From assembly GCF_013204885.1 (NCBI RefSeq), contig NZ_JABMKX010000006.1:330579-394578 (forward strand): a DNA stretch of 64,000 nt, read 5' to 3'. The position numbers and the translations under genes are program-made. The stretch comes from Paenibacillus tritici (lineage in GTDB: Bacteria; Bacillota; Bacilli; Paenibacillales; Paenibacillaceae). Under the pieces are notes generated by a model, which was not told the DNA's origin, searched no databases, and worked only from the letters and a program-made list of their open reading frames with translations. Below are positions 45,460 to 54,792 of the stretch, in pieces. Within the stretch, counting starts at the first letter, position 1; each line of letters starts with the position of its first letter.

Positions 45460-46458
45460 TTGGAACAGTCATTACCAGTATATATATTGTCGGGTTTTCT
45501 CGGCAGCGGCAAGACCACACTACTGCAGCGTCTGCTGGATCATTGGACCCTTCAGGGCCTCCGGCCGGCGGTGATCATGAATGAGCTGGGCGAGGTGAAT
45601 CTGGATGGCCTGCTCGTAGAGCAGTCTGTACCGATGGCAGAGATGCTGGGCGGTTGTATCTGCTGTACGAGCCGCGGGGATCTAAGCACCGAGCTGACTA
45701 CACTGGTCAAAAAAGAATCGCCGGATGTGGTCATCATCGAGGCCACTGGCGCCGCCAATCCGCTCGAGATTGTTGATGCGGTTACGGAGACTTCGCTGTA
45801 TCAGCAAGTGGAGCTGAAGGGCCTGATTACCGTCGTTGATGCTGCCCATCTTCTGGAGCTGTACCGCTCCCAGCAAGGGGCTACCTACCGCCTGATGCAG
45901 GAGCAGATCCGCTGCGCATCTGTCCTGATCCTGAACAAGACGGACCGGATTGAGGCGGAGGAGATTGCCGAGATCTCGGAGGTGCTGCGCAAGTGGAATT
46001 CTTATGCGGAGATTCTGCCTGCGGTACGCTGTGAGCTGGAGCCTGAGCTTCTGCTGGGCAGTGTAGGCGGCGTTATTATGGAAGACCGGCCTGCGGATGA
46101 GGCGGTGGACGATGGTTCTGAGCGGCCGCTGCACTCTTCACATGATCATGTGATGGCTTATACGCATTATTTCAAGAATCCCGTGAACAGTGAGGAATTT
46201 GAACGGTTTGTGAAGGAGCTGCCGCGGGATGTGTACCGGGCCAAGGGGATCGTCACCTTCAATGATACCTCTAGCCGTTTTTTGTTCCAGTATGCTTACA
46301 GGGAAGCGGATTTCATGAAAATCACGCCTCAGGGCGAGGTGCCTGATGTTGCTGTATTTATCGGAGAGCATTTCTCGTCCGGTGAGCTCCGCACGGGGCT
46401 TCTACGGCTGGAGAAACGCCTGTTAACAAGACCGGCTGCGGTCAAAAGAAGCCTGTAG
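45460..46458 (+). CDS. CobW/ZNG1-family GTPase (metal chaperone)
   Basis: Protein of 332 aa of the COG0523 family: Walker A GFLGSGKTTLLQ near residue 12, the metal-binding GGCICC motif (CXCC), Walker B region IIEATGAANP, and base-recognition NKTD. The His-containing SSHDHVMAYTHYF linker precedes the C-terminal CobW_C domain. Members hand zinc, cobalt or other metals to target enzymes. TTG start after GGGAGAGAGAGA. The 180 bases before it, shared with the divergent moaB, show no recognised element. Confidence 0.88.
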   Translation: MEQSLPVYILSGFLGSGKTTLLQRLLDHWTLQGLRPAVIMNELGEVNLDGLLVEQSVPMAEMLGGCICCTSRGDLSTELTTLVKKESPDVVIIEATGAANPLEIVDAVTETSLYQQVELKGLITVVDAAHLLELYRSQQGATYRLMQEQIRCASVLILNKTDRIEAEEIAEISEVLRKWNSYAEILPAVRCELEPELLLGSVGGVIMEDRPADEAVDDGSERPLHSSHDHVMAYTHYFKNPVNSEEFERFVKELPRDVYRAKGIVTFNDTSSRFLFQYAYREADFMKITPQGEVPDVAVFIGEHFSSGELRTGLLRLEKRLLTRPAAVKRSL

Positions 46459-46555
46459 CTGAACGCTGCGGCTCTTCGCAAATCATGGTTCGTTCTTATT
46501 CTTGCAGGTTAATACATTGGCATACCCTATAATAATTGCAGGAGGTTGTAAGGCT

Positions 46556-46903
46556 ATGACCCGAATTCAATATCAGGAATGCATTGATGCTTGTATGAAA
46601 TGTATGGATGCCTGTAACTATAGCTATGTCTCAAGCCTGAAAGAATATGATCTGGCTGATCTGCGGGAGAGCATCCAGCTGGACCGTGAATGCGCAGACA
46701 TCTGTTCCTACGCCATCCAGGCAATGACACGCAGAAGCCCGTTCGTGGCAGAAATCCTCAAGCTTTGCGCAGATATCTGTGACCGCTGTGCGGATACAAG
46801 CAGCAGACATCAGCATAACCATTGCCAGGAATGTATCAATGCCTGCCGAAATGCAGCCATGGCCTGCAGACTGGTCAGTGAAGCTGTTGAAGTATACGCC
46901 TGA
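46556..46903 (+). CDS. Cys-rich four-helix-bundle protein, copper-storage (Csp/DUF326) type
   Basis: Protein of 115 aa with 14 cysteines, mostly as CX3C or CX2C pairs along amphipathic helices (ECIDACMKCMDAC, DRECADICSY, LKLCADICDRCAD, HCQECINACRNAAMAC). This is the pattern of DUF326 and of Csp3 cytosolic copper-storage proteins, whose bundles bind many Cu(I) ions. No signal peptide, so cytosolic. AGGAGG precedes the ATG at 46556; the frame is open further upstream. A TATAAT box lies at 46529. It stands alone behind the CobW gene. Confidence 0.85.
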   Translation: MTRIQYQECIDACMKCMDACNYSYVSSLKEYDLADLRESIQLDRECADICSYAIQAMTRRSPFVAEILKLCADICDRCADTSSRHQHNHCQECINACRNAAMACRLVSEAVEVYA

Positions 46904-46949
46904 CATCTCCCTTTAGGACTTCCATATACGGAATCTGATACTTAACAAG

Positions 46950-46996
46950 AACCAGGGCGGCTGCGGATTCATTTCTGCATGGCTCTGGTTTTTTGC
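46950..46996 (+). terminator. terminator of the Cys-rich protein gene
   Basis: AACCAGGGC / GCTCTGGTT outer stem (one imperfect pair) with a nested CTGCGGA-TTTCTGCAT region, then six T. Confidence 0.6.
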
Positions 46997-47209
46997 ATAG
47001 GCGTGTGAATGGCGTGTGAATGGTATGATTCTGTGAAATTTAAAAGGAGAACAGGGGTCTTCCGGCGAATGTAGTTTTAGAAGAATATTCTGGCTGCTAT
47101 TCCATGTGGCCATGGCCTTGCGCCAGTTGAAGGAGGCCTGGAAGTCACGAATGGATCACCGCTAATTACACTTACCCGGGGGACCAAGTTATATAGAGGC
47201 CGTCCGGTT

Positions 47210-48070
47210 GTGAATGACATATCTATGAGGGTCCGCCCCGGTACGGCTACGGCTCTGATCGGCCGGAATGGCTCGGGCAAGAGTACGCTGCTCTCCATAC
47301 TCGCCGGGCTGGTGAGGTTGTCCTCTGGTGTACTTACAACTGGCCGTCCAGGGCTGACCACGGGTTATGCCCCTGAAGCATTTCCTGCTTTGAAACTAAC
47401 GGCAGAAGACTACCTGCGCGGTATGGGCCGTATAGCTGGACTCTGCGAGGCGGCTGGAAGGTCCCGGGTAAGCGAACTGCTGGCAACCTTCGGCCTGGAT
47501 TCGTTCCGCAGCCGGAAGCTGGCTGGCTTCTCCAAGGGAATGCTGCAGAAGGTTAATCTGATCCAGAGTCTGCTGATCCGGCCGCAGCTGCTGCTGCTGG
47601 ATGAGCCGATGTCCGGACTGGACCTGCCGGCACAGCATACGCTTCTAGATTTGCTCCAGGAGCTGAAGAGAGAGGGGACCGCACTCGTCTTCTCTGTACA
47701 CGAGCCGCAGATCATTGAGGCCATGGCGGATGACTTATATGTTCTGCAGGAAGGGCAGATGCTGCGGACGATTCATGGAGCCGAGAATCTGCGGAGTGCG
47801 CCTGCAGTATACATTGTCTACACAGAGTTGCACCCAGTGGCGCAGCAGGCAGTGAAGGCTGTGCCGGGAGTACGCACGATGCAGCCAGCGCCGGATTTAT
47901 CAGGAATTTCCTGTACAGGATTGACTGTAGATCAGAAGATGTCAGATACCTGCCTCCAGCAGATTCTTGCCGCAGGCGGTTCCATAGTTTCGGTGAAGCC
48001 TCTTGGAGGATTGGGTGACCTGACCGAGTGGATGGACCCCAAGGATCAGATCGGGAGTGGACGCGGGTGA
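47210..48070 (+). CDS. ABC transporter ATP-binding protein (start unclear)
   Basis: ATPase with Walker A IGRNGSGKST, a modified signature region (LAGFSKGMLQKVNLIQSL, so SKGM replaces the usual LSGGQ), Walker B LLLLDEPMSGLD and H-loop VHEPQ. From the GTG at 47210 it has 286 aa but lacks the first beta strand. Upstream in the same frame LITLTRGTKLYRGRPVVNDIS completes a normal ABC N-terminus, and AAGGAGG (47130-47136) fits a start near 47144-47147, where the codons are GTC and ACG. The start is therefore either non-standard or damaged. The permease gene overlaps the end by 4 bases. Confidence 0.85.
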   Translation: MNDISMRVRPGTATALIGRNGSGKSTLLSILAGLVRLSSGVLTTGRPGLTTGYAPEAFPALKLTAEDYLRGMGRIAGLCEAAGRSRVSELLATFGLDSFRSRKLAGFSKGMLQKVNLIQSLLIRPQLLLLDEPMSGLDLPAQHTLLDLLQELKREGTALVFSVHEPQIIEAMADDLYVLQEGQMLRTIHGAENLRSAPAVYIVYTELHPVAQQAVKAVPGVRTMQPAPDLSGISCTGLTVDQKMSDTCLQQILAAGGSIVSVKPLGGLGDLTEWMDPKDQIGSGRG

Positions 48071-48777
48071 GAGGTCTAATCGGCTATTTTTTGCGCAGTT
48101 ACAGTGTCTCGCAGCGGTTCTTCGGTCCGGTTGCCGGTATTGTGATTGCAGTATTAATCCTGTATTCCTATAAGCCGAATCCTGTCATGAACAGCTACTC
48201 GGCCACAGCAGTATTTCTATTCGTGGCCTGTGCCTGGCTCGGGTTAAGCTTCCTGAACCATGAGCATGCCGTGCAGAAGCAGGTGGTTATTGTCCAGCTC
48301 CGGAGTGCCCGCCGTTACAGCATCGGCGCTATTCTTACACTGGCCCTGCTAACCCTGCTGCTGGATCTCGTCATTGTTATGTATCCGGTTATGAACGGAA
48401 GCTTCAATGAACCGGCCGGGCTTGGCCGGATCGTGCTTGCTTTTGCCGGACATGCTCTGCTTGGATGGTTAGGAATCACGCTCTCCCTCTATCTGCAGTC
48501 CTCGTGGGTACCCAAAGCCAGCTACGCCGCGGGAATGATGCTCATCCTCATCGTTCTGTCCATTAGCGCCAGCAAAGTGGCTGAGCTGGTGCCCGGACCC
48601 ATTGTAGGTGTGCTCCTGCCGCCGGTATTCCCGGTCATGGACGCGATGATGAATGCAGATGCGCTGCCGGTGTTGTCCGTGCTTCGCACCTATGCCCACG
48701 CGTTGGTATACATATTATTGCTGGCCGGATTCTATATTTATCGTTCGGGCCGCATGGATTATAACCGGACCACATGA
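48067..48777 (+). CDS. ABC-2 type transporter permease
   Basis: Membrane protein of 236 aa with about six hydrophobic helices. The GTG at 48067 forms a GTGA overlap with the ATPase stop, typical of coupled subunits; the frame is open upstream but inside the ATPase gene. No signature tells cargo. Together with the ATPase it makes a two-gene exporter-like transporter. Confidence 0.75.
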   Translation: MRGLIGYFLRSYSVSQRFFGPVAGIVIAVLILYSYKPNPVMNSYSATAVFLFVACAWLGLSFLNHEHAVQKQVVIVQLRSARRYSIGAILTLALLTLLLDLVIVMYPVMNGSFNEPAGLGRIVLAFAGHALLGWLGITLSLYLQSSWVPKASYAAGMMLILIVLSISASKVAELVPGPIVGVLLPPVFPVMDAMMNADALPVLSVLRTYAHALVYILLLAGFYIYRSGRMDYNRTT

Positions 48778-48825
48778 GATTCAATCTATACAGCACAAAT
48801 AAACAGATCAAGAACGGGAGGAACG

Positions 48826-49290
48826 ATGAAGGATACACAACTACCGGAGAGTGAACAATCCAAAGAGCTATTTGCTTATTTCGGGCTGGCCGTCTATTAT
48901 TGCCAGGCGCTGGAACAGCAATTGACGAATCTGCTGCTGCTGACGAAGCTGTCGCAGGGCAAGATGCCAACAGATGCCGAAATCGCGGAACTATACCAAC
49001 GTAAGCTTAGCAATTCACTCGGCCAACTCATCAAAGAAATCCAGCATCACTTCCCATTCTCTGAGGAAGAGACTAGCCAGTTACAGGCCGTATGGAAAGA
49101 ACGCAATCATATTGTCCATGATTATTTCAAGGAGCGGATACAAGAGACCTTCACACCGGCAGGAAGAGCCCATATGATCCGTGAATTGAAACGCTTCAAG
49201 AACAAGGCGAGCAGACTGGAGATCAAGCTGCAGGGTTATTGTACGGAGATGTACAGCAAGCTGGGACTTGAAGAAGAGCAAATGCAATAA
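48826..49290 (+). CDS. helical protein with HEPN-like RX4H motif
   Basis: Protein of 154 aa, predicted almost all helix, with KERNHIVHDYF near residue 91: Arg, polar residue and His in the RX4H spacing that marks HEPN domains (possible RNases or RNA binders). Amphipathic flanks (YYCQALEQQLTNLLLLTKL; IRELKRFKNKASRLEIKL) fit a HEPN-like bundle. No partner antitoxin gene is seen beside it. GGGAGG precedes the ATG. I cannot name a family with certainty. Confidence 0.6.
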   Translation: MKDTQLPESEQSKELFAYFGLAVYYCQALEQQLTNLLLLTKLSQGKMPTDAEIAELYQRKLSNSLGQLIKEIQHHFPFSEEETSQLQAVWKERNHIVHDYFKERIQETFTPAGRAHMIRELKRFKNKASRLEIKLQGYCTEMYSKLGLEEEQMQ

Positions 49291-49333
49291 GAGCAAATCT
49301 AGTGAAAGATCAGAGCTAATAGCTTCCGTTACT

Positions 49334-49380
49334 TAAGAGACTCCCTTCCCGCAGATGCCTTGCGGTGAAGGGAGTCTCTT
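49334..49380. terminator. hairpin between the HEPN-like and YcaQ-like genes
   Basis: TTAAGAGACTCCCTT / AAGGGAGTCTCTTAA, a perfect 15-bp stem with an inner small hairpin, between convergent genes. The tail is short on T, but the arms are long. Confidence 0.75.
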
Positions 49381-49393
49381 AACGCCTGTGTAT

Positions 49394-50680
49394 TCACGGG
49401 GAAGCGGACAGCGCAGACTCCAGCTCCTGAAGCCCGCACGAGTGGACGACATCCGGCGCGAACCGGATACCGGATGCTCCGGTTGAACGTTGCAGGGAGG
49501 AGAAGGCTTGTCTCAGCGCAGGAAGCATTCCGCGCTCAAGCGCTTCTCCGGCTTCCCACCACCAGCGGGCGATGGTAAGGATTCCTGTCTTCTTATTCAT
49601 CACCGGTTCCAGCCGCCCGATGAAGCGGTCGCCGTACAGGAGAGGAAGAACATAATATCCATATTCCCGCTCCAGCACCGGCTTATAGACTTCCCAGCGG
49701 TAATGAAAGCCGAACAGCTGGCGGATCAGCTCTCTGTCCCACAGCAGATTATCGAGCGGGGCAAGTGCCGCAGCGAAGGCAGCCGCTTGCGGATCACGGG
49801 CCTGTGGCCCGGACGGGGATTCGTCTGTACCCGCAGTGTCTTCCTCCAATAATAACGATTCAAGCTGTGGAGCATCTGCTGTGCGGATATACAGCGGGAG
49901 CTTGATATCCTCAATCCGCACCTCCCGGAGCTTATCCTTCAGCAGGAGGCGCTGCACGGCAGCCGTCCGCTCCTTGCTCTTCAGGCCGGTAATGCCGAGC
50001 CAGCCGTCCCCGGACCGGTTCCATTGCAGGCCGATGCTGCCAATCCGGCGAAGTACATACCAGTCATGATACTGGTCCGTCGTTACGTTGGGATCGTCAG
50101 TATGAAGCAGTTCCGGGGGCAGCAGCTTGGTCGTGTAGTCGTAATACCGGCGGGTATGCACCCGGTGATGGATGGATAACTCTCCCCGGAAATACATGCT
50201 CTCCATGGCAGCCCGGGAGAGTCTTGCCGGAGCCCAGGACCAGTCGATCTTCTCTTTGCTCGCAAGATCCAGCGAGGAGAGCGGCCCGCGTGCATCCAGC
50301 TCTTCGCGGACATGGGTAATCATAGCGGCCATAGCTTCATTGTTCTGATGCCGGAGCGCTGCCGCTTCCCGGAGCCGATGGAAATACGGCCAGTCTTCTG
50401 TACAGTAGATCGACATGTTCTTATCCCAGCCGTCAATCAGCAGTCTGTCCTTATAGAGCAGTTCAGAGGCCATCACCGGTGTGAAGCCGGGAATTCTGGC
50501 CTGCAGGACAAGCTCATGATTATGACCGGCTATGCTGAGCGGATCATACTGGATACAGCCCACATGACGGACGAAATCATAGATACTACTCTTGCCCTCC
50601 GGCAATCCACCCGCTACCAGGCGCTGATGGCGAAGGAGGAACAGCCGGGCTTGCCGCTTGCTGAGACTGTAGGTAATCAT
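49394..50680 (-). CDS. YcaQ/AlkX-like winged-helix DNA glycosylase family protein
   Basis: Protein of 428 aa of the HTH_42 (YcaQ) family: repeated winged-helix modules, N-terminal SLSKRQARLFLLRHQRL, and IQYDPLSIAG, which contains the QXD motif (Gln-Tyr-Asp) used by YcaQ to unhook DNA interstrand crosslinks. Also YGYYVLPLLYGDRFIGRLEP near the end, a family hallmark. Function as a crosslink glycosylase is inferred from the motif. The ATG at 50680 follows GAGGTGA, better placed than the ATG at 50698. It is the gene downstream of the exporter pair, behind a strong terminator. Confidence 0.85.
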   Translation of the reverse strand: MITYSLSKRQARLFLLRHQRLVAGGLPEGKSSIYDFVRHVGCIQYDPLSIAGHNHELVLQARIPGFTPVMASELLYKDRLLIDGWDKNMSIYCTEDWPYFHRLREAAALRHQNNEAMAAMITHVREELDARGPLSSLDLASKEKIDWSWAPARLSRAAMESMYFRGELSIHHRVHTRRYYDYTTKLLPPELLHTDDPNVTTDQYHDWYVLRRIGSIGLQWNRSGDGWLGITGLKSKERTAAVQRLLLKDKLREVRIEDIKLPLYIRTADAPQLESLLLEEDTAGTDESPSGPQARDPQAAAFAAALAPLDNLLWDRELIRQLFGFHYRWEVYKPVLEREYGYYVLPLLYGDRFIGRLEPVMNKKTGILTIARWWWEAGEALERGMLPALRQAFSSLQRSTGASGIRFAPDVVHSCGLQELESALSASP

Positions 50681-50748
50681 ATCCGTCACCTCATCCATAA
50701 TTATGTATTGTTCCTATTATACAGAACGAATGTTCTGATATCAAGCGA

Positions 50749-50788
50749 ACAACACCCCCTGACGCAACATCGCATCAGGGGGTGTTGT
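50749..50788 (-). terminator. terminator of the BmrCD-like exporter operon
   Basis: AACACCCCCTGACGC / GCATCAGGGGGTGTT, a very stable stem with one imperfect pair, 43 bases past the exporter stop on the minus strand, followed by GTTGTTCGCTT. Confidence 0.8.
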
Positions 50789-50828
50789 ACATACAAGTGA
50801 CCGGCGGCAGAGGCTGCCCGCCAGGAGG

Positions 50829-52922
50829 TTAAATCTGCTCCAGCGAAGGCCGGAGTCCGGCAGCAGCATTAGCGGATACAGGGGCAGAGACGGGCTCTGT
50901 TGAGCCGTTCCCGGCACCGGCACCGAGTTGAAGCTGGTACATGCGGAAGTATCTGCCGCCCAGCGCCATCAGCTCATCATGGCTACCGCGTTCGACAATC
51001 TGGCCCCGGTGGAGCACCAGGATCTGATCCGCACTGCGGATCGTCGACAGGCGGTGGGCAATGATGAAGGTGGTCCGGCCTTTTTTCAGCACCTCCAGCG
51101 CCTGCTGGATCACGCTCTCTGTCTCGGTATCAATATTGGATGTGGCCTCATCCAGAATCAGGATGGCCGGATCGAAGGACAACGCTCTGGCGAACGAGAT
51201 CAGCTGCCGCTGCCCGGCGGACAGGGTGCTTCCCTTCTCAATGACCGGTTCATCGAAGCCTTGCGGCAGATGGGCCAGTAATTTATCGGCTCCTACCTCG
51301 CGCAGAGCACGTTCGACGCGCTCACGGGAGATCCGTTCATCCCCCAGACTGACATTGGAGGCAATGGTTCCGGTGAAGAGGTAAGGGTCCTGCAGTACGA
51401 TGCCCATATGACTGCGCAGCCACTGCTTCGGCAGATCTGTGACCTCCTGACCGTCAATCGTGATGCTTCCGCGCTGCGGGTCATAGAACCGGAACAGCAG
51501 ATTAATGATGGAGCTTTTGCCTGAGCCGGTATGACCGACAAGGGCGACGGTTTCGCCCGGACGCGCCTCGAAGGAGATATCGCGCAGGACGAAGTCTTTT
51601 TTATAGGCAAAGGAGACATCCTTGAATACGACATTTCCCTTGTAACGCGGCATCGAACCATCGGTGACCGGCTCTCCCGGCTCATCCATAAGCGTGAACA
51701 CACGGCCTGCGGAGACCATCGAGCTGTCCAGATTCGCAAGCTGGTTGACCATACCTGTGATGGGCTGGAACATCCGTCCCAGGACATCGACGAAGGCATA
51801 GAGTACGCCAAGCGATACGAAGGTGGAGCCATCCAGACTGCCGAAGCCGAAATACCAGAGCACCAGCACGAAGGATAGACTGCGCAGGGAATTCACCAGA
51901 TTGTGCGAGGTGAAGGCATTCAGGTTCAGCATTTTGTTCTGATATTTCAGATAATCATCATTCAATTGTTCGAATTCAGCGCTGCTCTGCTTCTGGCGGC
52001 GAAAAATCCGGATAATGGACATGCCCTGGATGGATTCGTTGATAATAGCGTTGATCTCACTTAGGCGTGAACGGATGATGGTATTGTATTTGGTTGCTAT
52101 CTTGCGGTAGAGCACAATCCAGAGAATAATAATCGGCACGATGAACAGGCTGACCAGCCCCAGCTTCACATCCAGCAGGAACAGGGCCACATAGACACCG
52201 GCGATATTGATAATCCCTGTAGCGAAGTTGGATAACACGGCAATGAACAGGTCCTTGACCGCTTCCGTATCGTTGGTTACCCGGGAGACTACCTTGCCGG
52301 CGGGCAGATTATCGAAGAAATAGACCGGCAGGCGCTGGATATGGGCGTATACATCGGTCCGCAGCTTACGGATGACCTGATTGGCGGACGATTGCAGCCA
52401 GTAGGTTTTGCCGAATTCCGCAATGATGGAGATGACCAGGAACATGGCGTATAGCGCCACTAGTTCATAGATTCCGGGCAGCTCGGGCTTATAAAAGGAG
52501 AACAGATCATCGGCCGACAGTCTGACGGCCGGATAGACCGTGGTCTGCTCCCCGTATTTGATCTGGAGCTTCCCGTCCGCGAAGCTCCGCTCACCTTCGG
52601 CCTGCGGGACAGCTTCATTGATGAAATAGAAGCTTCTGCCTGCCTGAAGCAGGCGGACTTCCTGGCCCTTGGCTTCCGTAGGTTCGAAGCGGTCACCGCG
52701 TTTGTAGTAAGTGTTGTTATATTCAGCAGCTTCCTCCGGGGAGGCGGTCTGGAAATAAGGCTTCTCAATCGCCAGCAGGTGATTGTCGATCATGCTCTTG
52801 GCGATAAAAGGCCCTGCCAGCTCGGCCGCTACCCCGATGGTGAGGAGCAGAAGGGCTGCGATGAAGGTCTTTTTGGCGGTCAGTGCATATTGCAGCAGAC
52901 GTTTGCCTGTACTCTGTGTCAA
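50829..52922 (-). CDS. bmrD: heterodimeric ABC multidrug exporter, canonical half (BmrD-like)
   Basis: ABC half-exporter of 697 aa: six membrane helices with an extra extracellular insertion of about 100 residues between helices 1 and 2 (TASPEEAAEYNNTYYKRGDR region), then an ATPase with Walker A GHTGSGKSS, signature LSAGQRQL and a canonical Walker B LILDEATSNID with catalytic Glu. Size, gene order and the asymmetric ATP sites match B. subtilis BmrD (YheH). An ATG at 52952 overlaps the bmrC end, but AGGAGGTG sits just before the in-frame TTG at 52922, the likelier start. Exports drugs together with the preceding gene product. Confidence 0.88.
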   Translation of the reverse strand: MTQSTGKRLLQYALTAKKTFIAALLLLTIGVAAELAGPFIAKSMIDNHLLAIEKPYFQTASPEEAAEYNNTYYKRGDRFEPTEAKGQEVRLLQAGRSFYFINEAVPQAEGERSFADGKLQIKYGEQTTVYPAVRLSADDLFSFYKPELPGIYELVALYAMFLVISIIAEFGKTYWLQSSANQVIRKLRTDVYAHIQRLPVYFFDNLPAGKVVSRVTNDTEAVKDLFIAVLSNFATGIINIAGVYVALFLLDVKLGLVSLFIVPIIILWIVLYRKIATKYNTIIRSRLSEINAIINESIQGMSIIRIFRRQKQSSAEFEQLNDDYLKYQNKMLNLNAFTSHNLVNSLRSLSFVLVLWYFGFGSLDGSTFVSLGVLYAFVDVLGRMFQPITGMVNQLANLDSSMVSAGRVFTLMDEPGEPVTDGSMPRYKGNVVFKDVSFAYKKDFVLRDISFEARPGETVALVGHTGSGKSSIINLLFRFYDPQRGSITIDGQEVTDLPKQWLRSHMGIVLQDPYLFTGTIASNVSLGDERISRERVERALREVGADKLLAHLPQGFDEPVIEKGSTLSAGQRQLISFARALSFDPAILILDEATSNIDTETESVIQQALEVLKKGRTTFIIAHRLSTIRSADQILVLHRGQIVERGSHDELMALGGRYFRMYQLQLGAGAGNGSTEPVSAPVSANAAAGLRPSLEQI

Positions 52923-52944
52923 CGGTGACACCTCCTGTGTATGG

Positions 52945-54693
52945 TTATTCATTCGTCAGGTTATTCTCCACCTGCTGGCGGTCGAACTGCTCGCGGTACC
53001 AGCCGTTCAGTTCCAGCAGCTCCTGGTGCGTACCCTGCTCTGTAATATGCCCGCCTTCGAGCACAACGATCAGATCAGCATGTTCGATCGCCGAGAGGCG
53101 GTGGGTGGAGATGAGCGTGGTTTTGCCGCTGCGCTCTTCGCGGATGTTCTCGATGATCTTCGCTTCGGTCCGCGCATCCACGGCAGACAAGGCATCATCG
53201 AGAATCAGAATATCGGGATTGGCGATGAAGGCTCTGGATATGGATACCCGCTGCTTCTGACCTCCGGAGAGGGATACGCCGCGTTCTCCAACCATTGTAT
53301 CCAGCCCGTCGGACAAGGTGACGAGGTCATCCTGGAAGGCTGCGGCGGTAATTGCCTGCATGATACGCTCATCGCTCGCGCCGGCATGGCCGAACTGGAT
53401 GTTCTCACGCACCGATTTGGAGAACAGAATCTGCTCCTGCGGTACATAGCCCATCCAGCTGTGCAGCTGATCCAGGGCAATCTGGCTGATCGGTACACCG
53501 GAGATCAGAATCTCGCCGGTACCAGCCGGATATTCATGAAGTAGTTGCTTCAGCAGCGTCGATTTGCCGCTGCCGGTCCGTCCGACCACGCCAAGGGTCT
53601 GGCCTTGGGACAGGGATAAGCTGACTCCGCTCAGATTGTCGATGGTAGAGGTCGGGTAACGGAAGGTTACATCTTTCAGTTCAATGGATGTTGGATTCGC
53701 CACGGCAACCGGATGAGCGGCATCCTTAACATCCGGTTTCGCATGCAGCGTCTCGTCGATCCGCTCAAGCGACGCACCGCCGCGCTGCATAATATTAATC
53801 AGCTCACCGATGGCGAACATCGGCCAGACGATCATCCCGAGATACATATTGAAGGAGACCAGATCCCCAAGAGTGATTTGATTGCGGAATACAAGGAAGA
53901 TTCCGTAAGTCAATGCGATAATGTAGCTGAGGCCCACGCAGAAGCGGATGGTCGGCTCGAAGAAAGCATCGACCCGGGCTACAGCCATATTCTTGCGGTA
54001 CACATCCTCAGTAATGTCAGAGAAGCGCTTCTCGTCATGCCGTTCCTGCACATAGGCACGGATCACGCGGATACCGGATACCGATTCCAGCACCTGGTCG
54101 TTCATGTCGCCGAAGGCGTCCTGTGCCAGACTGTACCGGTCATGAATAGCTTTGCCGTAGAAGACCATGGCGATTGCAATCAGCGGAAGCGGGATGACGG
54201 CGGCCAGCGTCAGCTTCCAGCTGACCAGGAAGCCCATGGCGAACAGTACAACCGTGAGATACACGGTCGAATCGACCAGGGTAAGCATCCCGAAGCCCAC
54301 AGTGGCGGATACCGCGCGGATATCATTGGTGGCGCGGGCCATCAGATCGCCGGTACGGTTACGCTCGAAGAAGGCGGGGGTCATGGTCATGAGATGATTC
54401 ATGAAGCGCGAGCGCAGCAGACGCTCCACCAGATTCGATCCCCCAAACAGCTTGTGCATCCATATGTAGGTGATCCAATAAATAATCAGCAGCATAAGTA
54501 CGATCATACCGATATATTTCATTAGTGAGCCTGCTGTGATAGCACCGCTGACAATATCGTCAATAGCGTTGCCCAGGAGGCGTGGAGGCAGCAGTTCCAG
54601 CACACCTACCACAATAAGGAGAATAAGGCCGATAGCATAGCGCCTTTTTTCCCGGCGGAAGAACCAGCCGAGGTTGCGAAGTACAGAGAACAA
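52945..54693 (-). CDS. bmrC: heterodimeric ABC multidrug exporter, degenerate half (BmrC-like)
   Basis: ABC half-exporter of 582 aa: six helices, ATPase with Walker A GRTGSGKST, signature LSGGQKQR and Walker B ILILDDALSAVD, where the catalytic Glu is replaced by Asp. That substitution marks the non-hydrolysing site of heterodimeric exporters such as BmrC/BmrD. The frame is open to 54921, but TTG at 54693 follows AAGGAAGGGA and gives the normal start (LFSVLRNLGWFFRREKRRY). The start and ribosome site lie in AAGGGATTTCCCTT, which can fold on itself. The long leader upstream carries an attenuator. Confidence 0.9.
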   Translation of the reverse strand: MFSVLRNLGWFFRREKRRYAIGLILLIVVGVLELLPPRLLGNAIDDIVSGAITAGSLMKYIGMIVLMLLIIYWITYIWMHKLFGGSNLVERLLRSRFMNHLMTMTPAFFERNRTGDLMARATNDIRAVSATVGFGMLTLVDSTVYLTVVLFAMGFLVSWKLTLAAVIPLPLIAIAMVFYGKAIHDRYSLAQDAFGDMNDQVLESVSGIRVIRAYVQERHDEKRFSDITEDVYRKNMAVARVDAFFEPTIRFCVGLSYIIALTYGIFLVFRNQITLGDLVSFNMYLGMIVWPMFAIGELINIMQRGGASLERIDETLHAKPDVKDAAHPVAVANPTSIELKDVTFRYPTSTIDNLSGVSLSLSQGQTLGVVGRTGSGKSTLLKQLLHEYPAGTGEILISGVPISQIALDQLHSWMGYVPQEQILFSKSVRENIQFGHAGASDERIMQAITAAAFQDDLVTLSDGLDTMVGERGVSLSGGQKQRVSISRAFIANPDILILDDALSAVDARTEAKIIENIREERSGKTTLISTHRLSAIEHADLIVVLEGGHITEQGTHQELLELNGWYREQFDRQQVENNLTNE

Positions 54694-54792
54694 GGGAAAT
54701 CCCTTCCTTTCGTGTTGAGAATAGTGGTTGGCCGGCTTGATTAACGGAACATTCTGGGTTATAAGGCAGCGGATCGCTCTCTCCAAGCATGC

